A stretch of 64,000 nucleotides of DNA from Lobosporangium transversale (lineage: Eukaryota; Mortierellomycota; Mortierellomycetes; Mortierellales; Mortierellaceae): positions 237,576 through 301,575 of the forward strand of contig NW_019029031.1 in NCBI RefSeq assembly GCF_002105155.1, written 5' to 3'. Positions 49,025 through 60,505 of this stretch are shown here, in pieces; the stretch's first letter is position 1; every line of letters starts with the position of its first letter. The position numbers and the translations under genes are program-made. Under the pieces are notes generated by a model. The model saw only the letters and a list, made by a program, of their open reading frames with translations. It searched no databases and was not told where the DNA came from.

Positions 49025-50672
49025 GGTCAAGCGCGTGGCAGCCTTGGCCACATTCTTGATGTTTTTTTATTCCATGTCCCTGGACGCCTAGAGATTCAAG
49101 GCGCACCGTCTTCACATACTGACACTGAATTGGCCGAACATACAACTAATATGATCTCATTGATCACAGGTTGCCATTCCGTGTACGCACCATGGGGCTA
49201 AAACGACATTTATGTCTTTAGAGCGGAGCTGTCATCCTAGCTCCTGGTTAAACGTTCTGGCGCCTTGGATGATGATAATTGATGGGTCTTCCGCAAGTGG
49301 CAAGCATCCAGATGACAAAGCATATGAGAAAGGATAATTTCCTATGCCAGCTGTCCTGGTGATAATAATATGGTTTTGGGTCTCATCATCAGACTCTCAC
49401 TGGGTTCTCCACAGGATTCTTCATCTCTATCCGTTTTTACAAAACTCTTTGATAATAGTATCACAAAAATCTGCCCTTTCTTGCACACAAGATCGCATAA
49501 TGATCACAGCTTTATAAAGTTCTATATGCCCCAGTAGAAGGGAGGACGGGTTAAACCGCTCTATCTATTCGTCTAAAAGGTAAGTGGATGATGATGGCTT
49601 CATTCATAAAGAATGAACCATTGTAAAAAATCCTCAAGGAACAGGTATAGTGCTTTTCTTTTACAGGACGAATTTTCATCCACTTGATTGGTATTCGATT
49701 TAATTCTTCAGATTCGTACCGGCTGCTCCTCCTGAATATGCAGCTTCGATGTCGATTTTTATGACACGCTGTCTTACATGTTTCAAGTATCCAGGTATGT
49801 ATTGCCTTGGCATCCTGACTATCGTTAATAACAAACTTCTGAACCTTAAAATTATCATATATGTAACCTGGTACCACAAAATAGAGGAAAATAGTATCAT
49901 CACTTCCCTTCAACTTTGATCGGTTTCCCTTCGAGCAGGGTCCGGTAATATATTCAATTATCTCCTTGAATGGTGCTTGCTTGATCGGATGATCCTCTGA
50001 TACTGTGACCTGAAATAGCTTGTTGGGTCCCAATGCAAAATCAATGCACGCAAAGTTGGGTGTAGATGGTAGAAACAAGTTGTCTGTTGTTTTGGAGAAC
50101 GTTGAAAAATCTGCTATAGTCCTGGTAAATAATCCTTCCGAGTCCCTCGGAAGGTCAAAGAGTCCTGTTTCGTCTGATTGAAGATCCTTAAATGGAAACC
50201 TAAATCCACCACATCGAATTAAATAGTGAACGTAGAGTTCAAACGAAGGACCTTTTTCTATTTCACTGCCAGCTTTGACAAGTCGCTTCAACACGTCGAT
50301 CCAAGTCTGATCTCGTAACTTCATGATGATCCGCGATCGAACATAAGGAGATGCCCATACCAGGTGGAAGTCGAGGTGGTCAGAAGTGGGGACTCTATGG
50401 AGTAAACAACTACCCGCTTCATCTCCTTCTCTAAAGAGGGTTGAAAGATTTCTTGGGAGCCAGGGTACGCCAATGGCATCATTGACACACTGAAACGCAG
50501 AGTCTCTAGCACCCTTAATATCTCCTTGATTCTTGAATAGTTCTTTGGCTGGAGCCTGTAGGACCTGTCTTGGCACTCCCCCCAACTTGTAAAAAAGCTC
50601 CTCCAAAAATTCTTCATCCACTGGATGAAAAAACTTTACATTGGCTCTACATTCCTTAAGCTCGTCCAAACT
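49025..50672 (-). repeat. Right arm of the inverted repeat (unit 1)
   Basis: Reverse complement of 46476-48130. Homology to CRN-A begins abruptly at 50672, where ACTAG replaces the upstream coding sequence, so the relic was truncated at this boundary. Confidence 0.85.
49551..50669 (-). pseudogene. Truncated CRN relic (C-terminal region only), unit 1
   Basis: The 372-aa frame starts in the middle of the CRN-A-like body at MDELKECRANV and lacks the header, linker, P-loop and Walker B regions. It keeps the C-terminal nuclease-like region (FACIDFALG, KLFQVTVSEDHPIK). Near 49790, where sequence identity to the forward gene jumps to complete, the frame changes. The last 60 or so residues are therefore read out of frame and the proper CRN ending lies in the neighbouring frame. 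It might still be transcribed as an antisense or decoy product, but nothing shows this. Confidence 0.8.
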
Positions 50673-50966
50673 AGTACAATCGTATCAGTGTTACTTGGCG
50701 TCACAGACGATGATTATTGGTCTTTAAGATCTTTGAGATATAGAGATATAGAAGCCTAGCTATGGAAGTAGAAGTTGGCTTTGACTATATATAGTCAACA
50801 TTAGTAATAAAGAGAAAGCAGAGGCAGGGATGCCGAGCATTTACTGAATTATTAAAGTACATGGCCGCTTTGCGAGACAAGATCAGACAAATAAAGTTAA
50901 TCTGTCAACTGTTCGTGGTATTAAGCGTGTCTTTAGGGATGATGCAGAAGGTTCTCTGAGAATTGA

Positions 50967-51020
50967 ATGAGAATGAGAATGGCAATGGCAATGGTAATGG
51001 TAATGGCAATGGTAATGGTA
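50967..51020. repeat. (AATGGT/AATGGC)n hexamer repeat
   Basis: About eight units of GGCAAT/GGTAAT. An identical copy lies in unit 2 at about 58486-58539. Confidence 0.75.
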
Positions 51021-51094
51021 GTGCGAAAAGAGAAGAAGCCTGTTATGCATGCAGATGATTGTGGATTTTTTTAAGCCTGCATGCTTTCTCTTCA

Positions 51095-51257
51095 GGTTGG
51101 CGCTGTTTGTGCAATAGGTTTGTGCTGTTTTCAGAACAGGTTCGCGCTGTTTTAGAAAAGGTTTGTGCTGTTTCAGAACAGGTTCATGCTGTTTCACAAC
51201 AGGTTCGCGCTGTTTGGGCAATCAGCTTGTGCTGTTTGGGCAATAGGTTTGTGCTCG
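51095..51257. repeat. 24-bp minisatellite, GGTTCGCGCTGTTT type (unit 1)
   Basis: About seven degenerate copies, each containing GCTGTTT and GGTTCG or GGTTTG. The copy in unit 2 is at about 58614-58776. An 18-bp perfect palindrome, TTCCAGCACGTGCTGGAA (51263-51280), follows directly. Confidence 0.8.
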
Positions 51258-51829
51258 TTTTCTTCCAGCACGTGCTGGAAACCAAAACATCACGCCCTTT
51301 CTCTTCAGGCTCAGATCTCTGGATTCAGGATCAACTTTATAGTGCTTTGCGGCTTGAACAACAACAATATTATTAAGTCCATTCTCAATACGCGCGTCTT
51401 CAAAGACTAGAGTTAACGTACAAATGTCCAGCTTTTTCTTTATTATATGCTCTCAAGCAATGAACTAGACTTTATAATATAATTGCAACACTTACCTCGA
51501 AATCAAATTCATGGCCAGCCAGGATATCTACTTGATCATTGTCCCCTTTTTCTCCATCGTCATCTTCTCTTTCTTCACTGTCATCCTCTCTATCCTTCCC
51601 AGAGTTTGACGCGTCAAGGGCTTTTCTCTAAAGCATAATTATTGCTTAGATATCATCAAGGAAAGCATTGATACAGAAAATTATTATTATATATATATTA
51701 TTCGTGTTTGAACACTTAGAATATCTTCAAATCCACCGATCAATATCTTTTCAATTTGATTGATGGCGAGAACATCATCGATAGGAGCATCAGTAACAGC
51801 TTCTTGTCCTTGGAATGAGGTATTAGACA
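51250..51829 (-). pseudogene. Possible exon remnants of an unidentified minus-strand gene
   Basis: Three minus-strand segments look coding. One, near 51720-51829, includes DAPIDDVLAINQIEKILIGG. One, near 51500-51630, is very acidic (KDREDDSEEREDDDGEKG) and ends at a GAG/GTAAGT donor. One, near 51250-51420, includes RIENGLNNIVVVQAAKHYKV. Splice-like borders are present but no full gene or recognised domain. The segment is interrupted by a MITE at its 5' side. The same remnants lie 7519 bp further on in unit 2. Confidence 0.3.
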
Positions 51830-51927
51830 CAGTGCTCCTATTCGAACTGAAATTTTGTCAATTATGATGTTTCAGATTAAAAAAATAAATATCAATTGAC
51901 AAAATTTCAGTTCGAATAGGAGCACTG
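51830..51927. mobile_element. hAT-type MITE, 98 bp (unit 1)
   Basis: Perfect 34-bp terminal inverted repeats (51830-51863 and 51894-51927) begin with CAGTGCTCCTATTCG. They are flanked by the 8-bp direct repeat ATTAGACA (51822-51829 and 51928-51935). An 8-bp duplication and a CAGTG start are typical of hAT elements. There is a 30-bp loop and no coding capacity. Confidence 0.85.
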
Positions 51928-52534
51928 ATTAGACATGTTCATAGTGGGATGAATGTAAGGTGAAGAGTGGATGTGCACACTTTCGATTGTGTGGTGAAAA
52001 CAAGAGAGTTAAAGAGACGAATAGTGTTTGTGTATTTAAATAATACATGTTACGTCACACTTGGGGGCCAATTCAATCTTTAATCGCATGGCGTCTTGTG
52101 CAACAAGAAAAAAAAATTTCTCACAGACACACACAGCATAGCCCAACCTTGAAATAAAGGAACAGATTTATCAATTGTCGCTCCTTTCTTTAACTTGCTT
52201 CACTTCATTTTTGCACTCTCCTCTTCCTTTTCTTCCTTTATCCTCTTTTCACTTTTTTCTTATTTCCCCCCAGTTTTGCTCCCATCAATTTTGCTCTTTT
52301 ATTTATTCCAAGCCTTCATTCATTGCCTTTCCTTTCCTTTCCTTTCCTTTCCTTTCCTTTCCTTTCCTTTCCTTTTTTTTTTCTTTTTTTCTTTTCCTCC
52401 CTCAACTTCATCTCTAGACAATTTTGAACCATCCTGCTACTGAATTATCATCCTTTAGCATTTTTATCAACCTTTCCCTATTTTCTGTCCTCTGTCTATT
52501 TACGCCCTTGTTTTTAAACAGGTTTGAAAACACA

Positions 52535-54972
52535 ATGGGAAGCAGCAGAACACCATCACGATGCCCATCACCTCGAACTGAACCGTATGAAAAGAAAGAA
52601 AGAAAAGGGGAAGCGAAGGAAGAGTCTTCAAGCACCAATGACCCTAAAATCCTCGAGCCAACCGAGCTAAAGATTTTTTGTATTGTTGATGGAGAAGCAA
52701 CTTCTTTTTCTGTAAAGATTCTTTCCAATTGTTCAGTCGATGAACTCAAGCAAGTCATCAAGGCAGCGAAGAAAAATGCATTTAAGGATATTGACGCTGA
52801 CCAGCTCACCCTCTACAGGGTCTCTATTCCTGACGAAGACAAGACCGTCGTTGAGTCAGAAATTGTGTCGAAAGAGGCTCTCGTACCCGCATCAATGGAG
52901 CTTTGGGAGATATTTAATTCTGAACTTCCAAGGAAAACGATCCATGTTTTTGTCAAGCCACCGCAGCGAGGTATGTATTAGCTCTTGATGGACTGATTGT
53001 TGATATTTTCAGCTGATGAAGCTTGGTTTATATCTTAAACGGCCATGTGCATAATATCACCATTTGGTTTGTGTCTTGATAACTCAACGTTCTTTCTAAT
53101 TATTCGCCTTTGATACTTAGCTCAGAAAAGAAAACAAGATGGAGATGCTGGTGAGTGCTTTTGGCCGAGAACCTGGTTATTGATCAATTCAGAGTGATGT
53201 GCAGTGCAATAAATCAAAAATATTGACTTTGATCACTCTATCTCCTTTATCAGAGTCACCCTCTAAAAAAGCTCGTCCAAGTATAAGTAGCAGAGGTACT
53301 CTTAGGGATGCGATTACAGAAGCGGGGCTTGTAACGAAAGGGATAGTGAATGGTAGGCCTGTCCTCTCGCCTCTCAACTCGAAAGAGAGGGTCAAGCTGC
53401 TTTCGTACATGGGGGAGGAGTTTTCAGGAGATAGTATTTACTACAGCATTGTTAGCGTGGCTTGCGAGCTCCGAAATTCTGGTGGTATCAAGGGTTCCAA
53501 AATATTGACTGCCCCTGAGGGTCGTGTCTTCCCTGTTGTCGGAACAAGGCATCTTTATATCAGAGAAGAATATAAAAAGCTTTATGACCATATTACAACC
53601 TTAATCAAGACTCCTCGTACAAGATGGCGCAAGAACCGATACTTTGTCACTGGAACGCCTGGAATTGGGAAGTCAGCCTTTTTGGTCTACTTTGCCGTCC
53701 GCCTCCTTGCAGAGCATGACGAAGAGAATCCACCGATTATTGTTTTCCATGAAAAGAAGAATACCGAATGTTATGCCTACGGAGGAACAACTTGCCAACG
53801 TTATGGGGAGAGAGTAGATTTCAAACATTTTTCTTGAGCAACCTGAAACGTGGTATTTAGTTGACAGTGGTAACCATCCTCAACCAGATCAAGCCAGGAC
53901 GATATTTGCGGCATCACCAAAAACTCTCAATGAGCAGTACGCTGAACTCAGCAAGGAAACTACACCAATTAGCTACTATCACATGTCACTCTGGAGTTTG
54001 GACGAGCTTAAGGAATGTAGAGCCAATGTAGAGGATTATCATCCAATGGATGAAGAATTTTTGGAGGAGCTTTTTTACAAGTTGGGGGGAGTGCCAAGAC
54101 AGGTTCTACAGTGTCCAGTCGATGTACTATCTGAAAAGCAAAAAGATATTAACCGCGCTAAAGACGCTGCGTTTTCCCGCGTCAATGCTGCCATTAACGC
54201 AGTCAGGAACCCAGCAGATCTTGTAGCGCTCTTTGCACGAGGAAAAGAAGCGAGTGAATTTAGTGGTCGTTTACTCCATAGAGTTCCCACTTCTGACCAC
54301 CTCGGCTTCCACCTGGTATGGGCATCTCGTTGGGTCGAATCACGGATTATCGAGGAAATGAAAGATGACACTTGGCGCGATGTGTTGGCGAAACTTGTCA
54401 AACGCGGAGAGGATATAGATAAAGGCCCACTGTTTGAAGTCTATGCTCATCACTTATTTCGACGTGGTGATATTAGATTTCCCTTTAGGGATCTTCAGTC
54501 AGGCGAAACAGGATTTCTTGATTTTCCAGCAAACCCAGAAGTGGTGCATATCCGGATTTCAAATGAATTATCAGGGCTCACTCAAGCAGCTGACAAGTTG
54601 TTTGTACCATCTATAACCACCTTTCCGTGCATTGATTTTGCATTGGGGCCCAACAAGCTATTTCAGGTCACAGTATCAGAGAAGCATCCGATCAAGCAAG
54701 CACCATTCAAGGAGATAATTGAATATATTACTGGACCCTGCTTGAAGGGAGACCAATCAAAGTCGAAGGGAAGTGACGATACCATTTTCCTCTATTTTGC
54801 GGTGCCAGGAAACATATATGATAATTTTAAAGTTCAGAACTTTCTTACCTCCAAAGATACGGTCGTCAAGAATCCATATGTATGCTTAAAACATGTAAGA
54901 CAGCGTGTCATAAAAATCGACATCGAAGCTGCATATTCAGGAGGAGCAGCCGGTACGAATCTGAAGAATTAA
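52535..54972 (+). pseudogene. CRN effector copy with chimeric exon 1 and a frameshift
   Basis: The exons correspond to 52535-52970, 53121-53150 and 53254-54972. The first part of the header follows the unit 3 gene and the rest follows unit 1. An extra T in the run at 53828-53832 (five T against four in unit 1) shifts the frame and gives a stop at 53835-53837. The product would end after about 349 residues. It keeps the header, linker and P-loop but loses the Walker B-like and nuclease-like parts. The frame reopens downstream (53983-54972) with the same sequence as unit 1. Because the copies are otherwise nearly identical, this is either a very young mutation or a homopolymer error in the assembly. 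Confidence 0.85.
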
Positions 54973-55649
54973 ATCGAATACCAATCAAGTGGATGAAATT
55001 TTGTCTTTTTTAAAAAAAGCATTATACCCGTTCCTTGAGAATTTTTTACAATGGTTCATTCTTTATGAATGAAGCCATCATTATCCACTTACCTTTTAGA
55101 CGAATAGATAGAGCGGTTTAATCCGTCCTCCCTTCTACTGGGGCATATAGAACTTTATAAAGCTGTGATCATTATGCGATCTTGTGTGCAAGAAAGGGCA
55201 GGATTTTGTGATACTATTATCAAAGAGTTTTGTAAAAACGGATAGAGATGAAGAATCCTGTGGAGAACCCAGTGAGAGTCTGATGATGAGACCCAAAACC
55301 ATATTATTATCACCAGGACAGCTGGCATAGGAAATTATCCTTTCTCATATGCTTTGTCATCTGGATGCTTGCCACTTGCGAAAGACCTATCAATTATCAT
55401 CATCCAGGGCGCCAAAACGTTTACCGGGAGCTAGGATGACAGCTCCACTCTAAAGACATAAATGTCGTTTTAGCCCCATGGTGCGTGCACGGGATGGCAA
55501 CCTGTGACCAATGAGATCATATTAGTTGTATGTTCGGCCAATTCAGTGTCAGTATGTGAAGACGGTGCGTCTTGAATCTCTAGGCGTCCAGGGACATGGA
55601 ATAAAAAAACATCAAGAATGTGGCCAAGGCTGCCACGCGATTGACCAAA
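53992..55649 (+). repeat. Left arm of the inverted repeat (unit 2)
   Basis: Counterpart of the arm at 46476-48130; pairs with 56544-58191 in reverse complement. Confidence 0.8.
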
Positions 55650-56543
55650 TATCGCACGAGTGTCTTGAAGTATGTCCGGACTTTTGCTTGATTATCCCAT
55701 CTAGGAAACGATACTGCACTCTTGAACCTCAAGTCATCGAGAACTTCTCGATATTCCTTGAAGCTTTGCCAGTTCTCTTAACCCAAGCAGGATCATAAAT
55801 ACAAAAGCCTATCCCGCAAGGAACTATGCAAATTCGTGGTAAATCCTCTGATAAGCCCTCCAATCCATGAAAGAATGCTGATAATATTGGTCGCTTAGTG
55901 TCGTTGTTGTTAATACACTGGTATTTAGCCTCCCCTCCCCATATCCTGCGCCTCGTTCAAAACAACCAAAAACATAGAGTTGCTTTGATGCCGCTCCGAA
56001 AGGACTCTGATTAGATTGTCGAACCAATCTTGCAGGAGCTTGTCAAGGCAATTAAAGCCAACTCCACCAAGTAATTCTGCTACTTTTGTGAAGAGTGCTA
56101 GGAATAAATCTGTCCTGGATGGAACCGAGCTTCCTCAATGAACTTCTCCAAGGACCTGTGGACACACTTGCAATAGCATCCATTGGCTAGGCGTCATTCT
56201 ACCTTCGGACAAGTAAAAAGGGTAAATTGATGAGCATCAAATATAAAACATAAAGGCACTTTTGCTTACGTTCTTCAAGGGGTATACGAAAACCAAACTG
56301 CGATTAACCGCCTATGAACGCAAGACACAGAACATTTGGTGAGATTATAAACAAGCGTGGATATCCCAGACATCAAGGACCTTTTCCTCCTAATCTCCCA
56401 TCCGTCTAGCATGGCTCCCAAGGTAATTAATGTGAGAGGGAATGATTCTGGCGAGATTGATGCCCTCAACAGCATGTAGCATTAATATATCGAGAACTAT
56501 GAATATACTGACGACACAATCCAATATTGTATCACATTTTACC

Positions 56544-58191
56544 GGTCAAGCGCGTGGCAGCCTTGGCCACATTCTTGATGTTTTTTTATTCCATGTCCCT
56601 GGACGCCTAGAGATTCAAGGCGCACCGTCTTCACATACTGACACTGAATTGGCCGAACATACAACTAATATGATCTCATTGATCACAGGTTGCCATTCCG
56701 TGTACGCACCATGGGGCTAAAACGACATTTATGTCTTTAGAGCGGAGCTGTCATCCTAGCTCCTGGTTAAACGTTCTGGCGCCTTGGATGATGATAATTG
56801 ATGGGTCTTCCGCAAGTGGCAAGCATCCAGATGACAAAGCATATGAGAAAGGATAATTTCCTATGCCAGCTGTCCTGGTGATAATAATATGGTTTTGGGT
56901 CTCATCATCAGACTCTCACTGGGTTCTCCACAGGATTCTTCATCTCTATCCGTTTTTACAAAACTCTTTGATAATAGTATCACAAAAATCTGCCCTTTCT
57001 TGCACACAAGATCGCATAATGATCACAGCTTTATAAAGTTCTATATGCCCCAGTAGAAGGGAGGACGGGTTAAACCGCTCTATCTATTCGTCTAAAAGGT
57101 AAGTGGATGATGATGGCTTCATTCATAAAGAATGAACCATTGTAAAAAATCCTCAAGGAACAGGTATAGTGCTTTTCTTTTACAGGACGAATTTTCATCC
57201 ACTTGATTGGTATTCGATTTAATTCTTCAGATTCGTACCGGCTGCTCCTCCTGAATATGCAGCTTCGATGTCGATTTTTATGACACGCTGTCTTACATGT
57301 TTCAAGTATCCAGGTATGTATTGCCTTGGCATCCTGACTATCGTTAATAACAAACTTCTGAACCTTAAAATTATCATATATGTAACCTGGTACCACAAAA
57401 TAGAGGAAAATAGTATCATCACTTCCCTTCAACTTTGATCGGTTTCCCTTCGAGCAGGGTCCGGTAATATATTCAATTATCTCCTTGAATGGTGCTTGCT
57501 TGATCGGATGATCCTCTGATACTGTGACCTGAAATAGCTTGTTGGGTCCCAATGCAAAATCAATGCACGCAAAGTTGGGTGTAGATGGTAGAAACAAGTT
57601 GTCTGTTGTTTTGGAGAACGTTGAAAAATCTGCTATAGTCCTGGTAAATAATCCTTCCGAGTCCCTCGGAAGGTCAAAGAGTCCTGTTTCGTCTGATTGA
57701 AGATCCTTAAATGGAAACCTAAATCCACCACATCGAATTAAATAGTGAACGTAGAGTTCAAACGAAGGACCTTTTTCTATTTCACTGCCAGCTTTGACAA
57801 GTCGCTTCAACACGTCGATCCAAGTCTGATCTCGTAACTTCATGATGATCCGCGATCGAACATAAGGAGATGCCCATACCAGGTGGAAGTCGAGGTGGTC
57901 AGAAGTGGGGACTCTATGGAGTAAACAACTACCCGCTTCATCTCCTTCTCTAAAGAGGGTTGAAAGATTTCTTGGGAGCCAGGGTACGCCAATGGCATCA
58001 TTGACACACTGAAACGCAGAGTCTCTAGCACCCTTAATATCTCCTTGATTCTTGAATAGTTCTTTGGCTGGAGCCTGTAGGACCTGTCTTGGCACTCCCC
58101 CCAACTTGTAAAAAAGCTCCTCCAAAAATTCTTCATCCACTGGATGAAAAAACTTTACATTGGCTCTACATTCCTTAAGCTCGTCCAAACT
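56544..58191 (-). repeat. Right arm of the inverted repeat (unit 2)
   Basis: Counterpart of the arm at 49025-50672. Confidence 0.8.
57070..58188 (-). pseudogene. Truncated CRN relic, unit 2 copy
   Basis: The protein sequence is identical to the relic at 49551-50669, with the same missing N-terminus and the same frame change near the end. Both relics therefore predate the tandem duplication. Confidence 0.8.
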
Positions 58192-59348
58192 AGTACAATC
58201 GTATCAGTGTTACTTGGCGTCACAGACGATGATTATTGGTCTTTAAGATCTTTGAGATATAGAGATATAGAAGCCTAGCTATGGAAGTAGAAGTTGGCTT
58301 TGACTATATATAGTCAACATTAGTAATAAAGAGAAAGCAGAGGCAGGGATGCCGAGCATTTACTGAATTATTAAAGTACATGGCCGCTTTGCGAGACAAG
58401 ATCAGACAAATAAAGTTAATCTGTCAACTGTTCGTGGTATTAAGCGTGTCTTTAGGGATGATGCAGAAGGTTCTCTGAGAATTGAATGAGAATGAGAATG
58501 GCAATGGCAATGGTAATGGTAATGGCAATGGTAATGGTAGTGCGAAAAGAGAAGAAGCCTGTTATGCATGCAGATGATTGTGGATTTTTTTAAGCCTGCA
58601 TGCTTTCTCTTCAGGTTGGCGCTGTTTGTGCAATAGGTTTGTGCTGTTTTCAGAACAGGTTCGCGCTGTTTTAGAAAAGGTTTGTGCTGTTTCAGAACAG
58701 GTTCATGCTGTTTCACAACAGGTTCGCGCTGTTTGGGCAATCAGCTTGTGCTGTTTGGGCAATAGGTTTGTGCTCGTTTTCTTCCAGCACGTGCTGGAAA
58801 CCAAAACATCACGCCCTTTCTCTTCAGGCTCAGATCTCTGGATTCAGGATCAACTTTATAGTGCTTTGCGGCTTGAACAACAACAATATTATTAAGTCCA
58901 TTCTCAATACGCGCGTCTTCAAAGACTAGAGTTAACGTACAAATGTCCAGCTTTTTCTTTATTATATGCTCTCAAGCAATGAACTAGACTTTATAATATA
59001 ATTGCAACACTTACCTCGAAATCAAATTCATGGCCAGCCAGGATATCTACTTGATCATTGTCCCCTTTTTCTCCATCGTCATCTTCTCTTTCTTCACTGT
59101 CATCCTCTCTATCCTTCCCAGAGTTTGACGCGTCAAGGGCTTTTCTCTAAAGCATAATTATTGCTTAGATATCATCAAGGAAAGCATTGATACAGAAAAT
59201 TATTATTATATATATATTATTCGTGTTTGAACACTTAGAATATCTTCAAATCCACCGATCAATATCTTTTCAATTTGATTGATGGCGAGAACATCATCGA
59301 TAGGAGCATCAGTAACAGCTTCTTGTCCTTGGAATGAGGTATTAGACA

Positions 59349-59446
59349 CAGTGCTCCTATTCGAACTGAAATTTTGTCAATTATGATGTTTCAGATTAAA
59401 AAAATAAATATCAATTGACAAAATTTCAGTTCGAATAGGAGCACTG
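59349..59446. mobile_element. hAT-type MITE, 98 bp (unit 2)
   Basis: Identical to the element at 51830, with ATTAGACA on both sides (59341-59348 and 59447-59454). It was copied with the unit rather than inserted separately. Confidence 0.85.
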
Positions 59447-59487
59447 ATTAGACATGTTCATAGTGGGATGAATGTAAGGTGAAGAGT

Positions 59488-60505
59488 GGATGTGCACACT
59501 TTCGATTGTGTGGTGAAAACAAGAGAGTTAAAGAGACGAATAGTGTTTGTGTATTTAAATAATACATGTTACGTCACACTTGGGGGCCAATTCAATCTTT
59601 AATCGCATGGCGTCTTGTGCAACAAGAAAAAAAAATTTCTCACAGACACACACAGCATAGCCCAACCTTGAAATAAAGGAACAGATTTATCAATTGTCGC
59701 TCCTTTCTTTAACTTGCTTCACTTCATTTTTGCACTCTCCTCTTCCTTTTCTTCCTTTATCCTCTTTTCACTTTTTTCTTATTTCCCCCCAGTTTTGCTC
59801 CCATCAATTTTGCTCTTTTATTTATTCCAAGCCTTCATTCATTGCCTTTCCTTTCCTTTCCTTTCCTTTCCTTTCCTTTCCTTTCCTTTCCTTTTTTTTT
59901 TCTTTTTTTCTTTTCCTCCCTCAACTTCATCTCTAGACAATTTTGAACCATCCTGCTACTGAATTATCATCCTTTAGCATTTTTATCAACCTTTCCCTAT
60001 TTTCTGTCCTCTGTCTATTTACGCCCTTGTTTTTAAACAGGTTTGAAAACACAATGGGAAGCAGCAGAACACCATCACGATGCCCATCACCTCGAACTGA
60101 ACCGTATGAAAAGAAAGAAAGAAAAGGGGAAGCGAAGGAAGAGTCTTCAAGCACCAATGACCCTAAAATCCTCGAGCCAACCGAGCTAAAGATTTTTTGT
60201 ATTGTTGATGGAGAAGCAACTTCTTTTTCTGTAAAGATTCTTTCCAATTGTTCAGTCGATGAACTCAAGCAAGTCATCAAGGCAGCGAAGAAAAATGCAT
60301 TTAAGGATATTGACGCTGACCAGCTCACCCTCTACAGGGTCTCTATTCCTGACGAAGACAAGATCGTCGTTGAGTCAGAAATCGAGTCAAAAGAGGCTCT
60401 TACAGTCGCGTCAAGGAAGCTTAGGGACATATTTATTTCCGAACTTCCAGAGGAAACGATCCAGGTTTTTGTCAAGCCACCGCAGCGAGGTATGTATTTA
60501 GCTCT
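59488..60505. repeat. Partial CRN tandem unit 3
   Basis: This restarts the repeat (GGATGTGCACACTTTCG). It is indistinguishable by eye from unit 2 up to about 60363, then becomes merely similar, and is unrelated after about 60505 in intron 1 of CRN-C. Confidence 0.9.

Larger units (their letters stand above)
44463..51968. repeat. CRN tandem unit 1 (7506 bp)
   Basis: This is the first copy of a direct repeat that restarts at 51969 and 59488 with GGATGTGCACACTTTCG. It contains a forward CRN gene, a long inverted repeat with a truncated CRN relic on the minus strand, a 24-bp minisatellite and a hAT-type MITE. From 45293 onward it is almost identical to unit 2. Differences I noticed are 45668 (T/C), 45688 (A/G), 48873 (T/A) and a one-base insertion in unit 2. 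Confidence 0.95.
51969..59487. repeat. CRN tandem unit 2 (7519 bp)
   Basis: This is the second full copy. Its left part, up to about 52844, follows unit 3 in detail (nine CTTTC units, CCTCCCTCAAC, TATTTTCTGTCC and the exon 1 variant). From there on it follows unit 1 nearly base for base. It is therefore a recombinant of the two flanking units. Confidence 0.95.

Noticed and set aside
48007..49201. Small open frames in the inverted repeat loop and 3' flanks
   Set aside because: Short, without domains, and the arms are conserved as DNA rather than by codon pattern.
51095..51410. Plus-strand frame with LFSEQVRAV-type repeats
   Set aside because: A translation of the 24-bp minisatellite; not a recognisable protein.
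52424..52534. Hydrophobic N-terminal extension of the CRN header (possible signal peptide) in units 2 and 3
   Set aside because: It starts at TTG; in unit 1 a one-base difference breaks it, and TTTAAACAG before the ATG looks like a splice acceptor.
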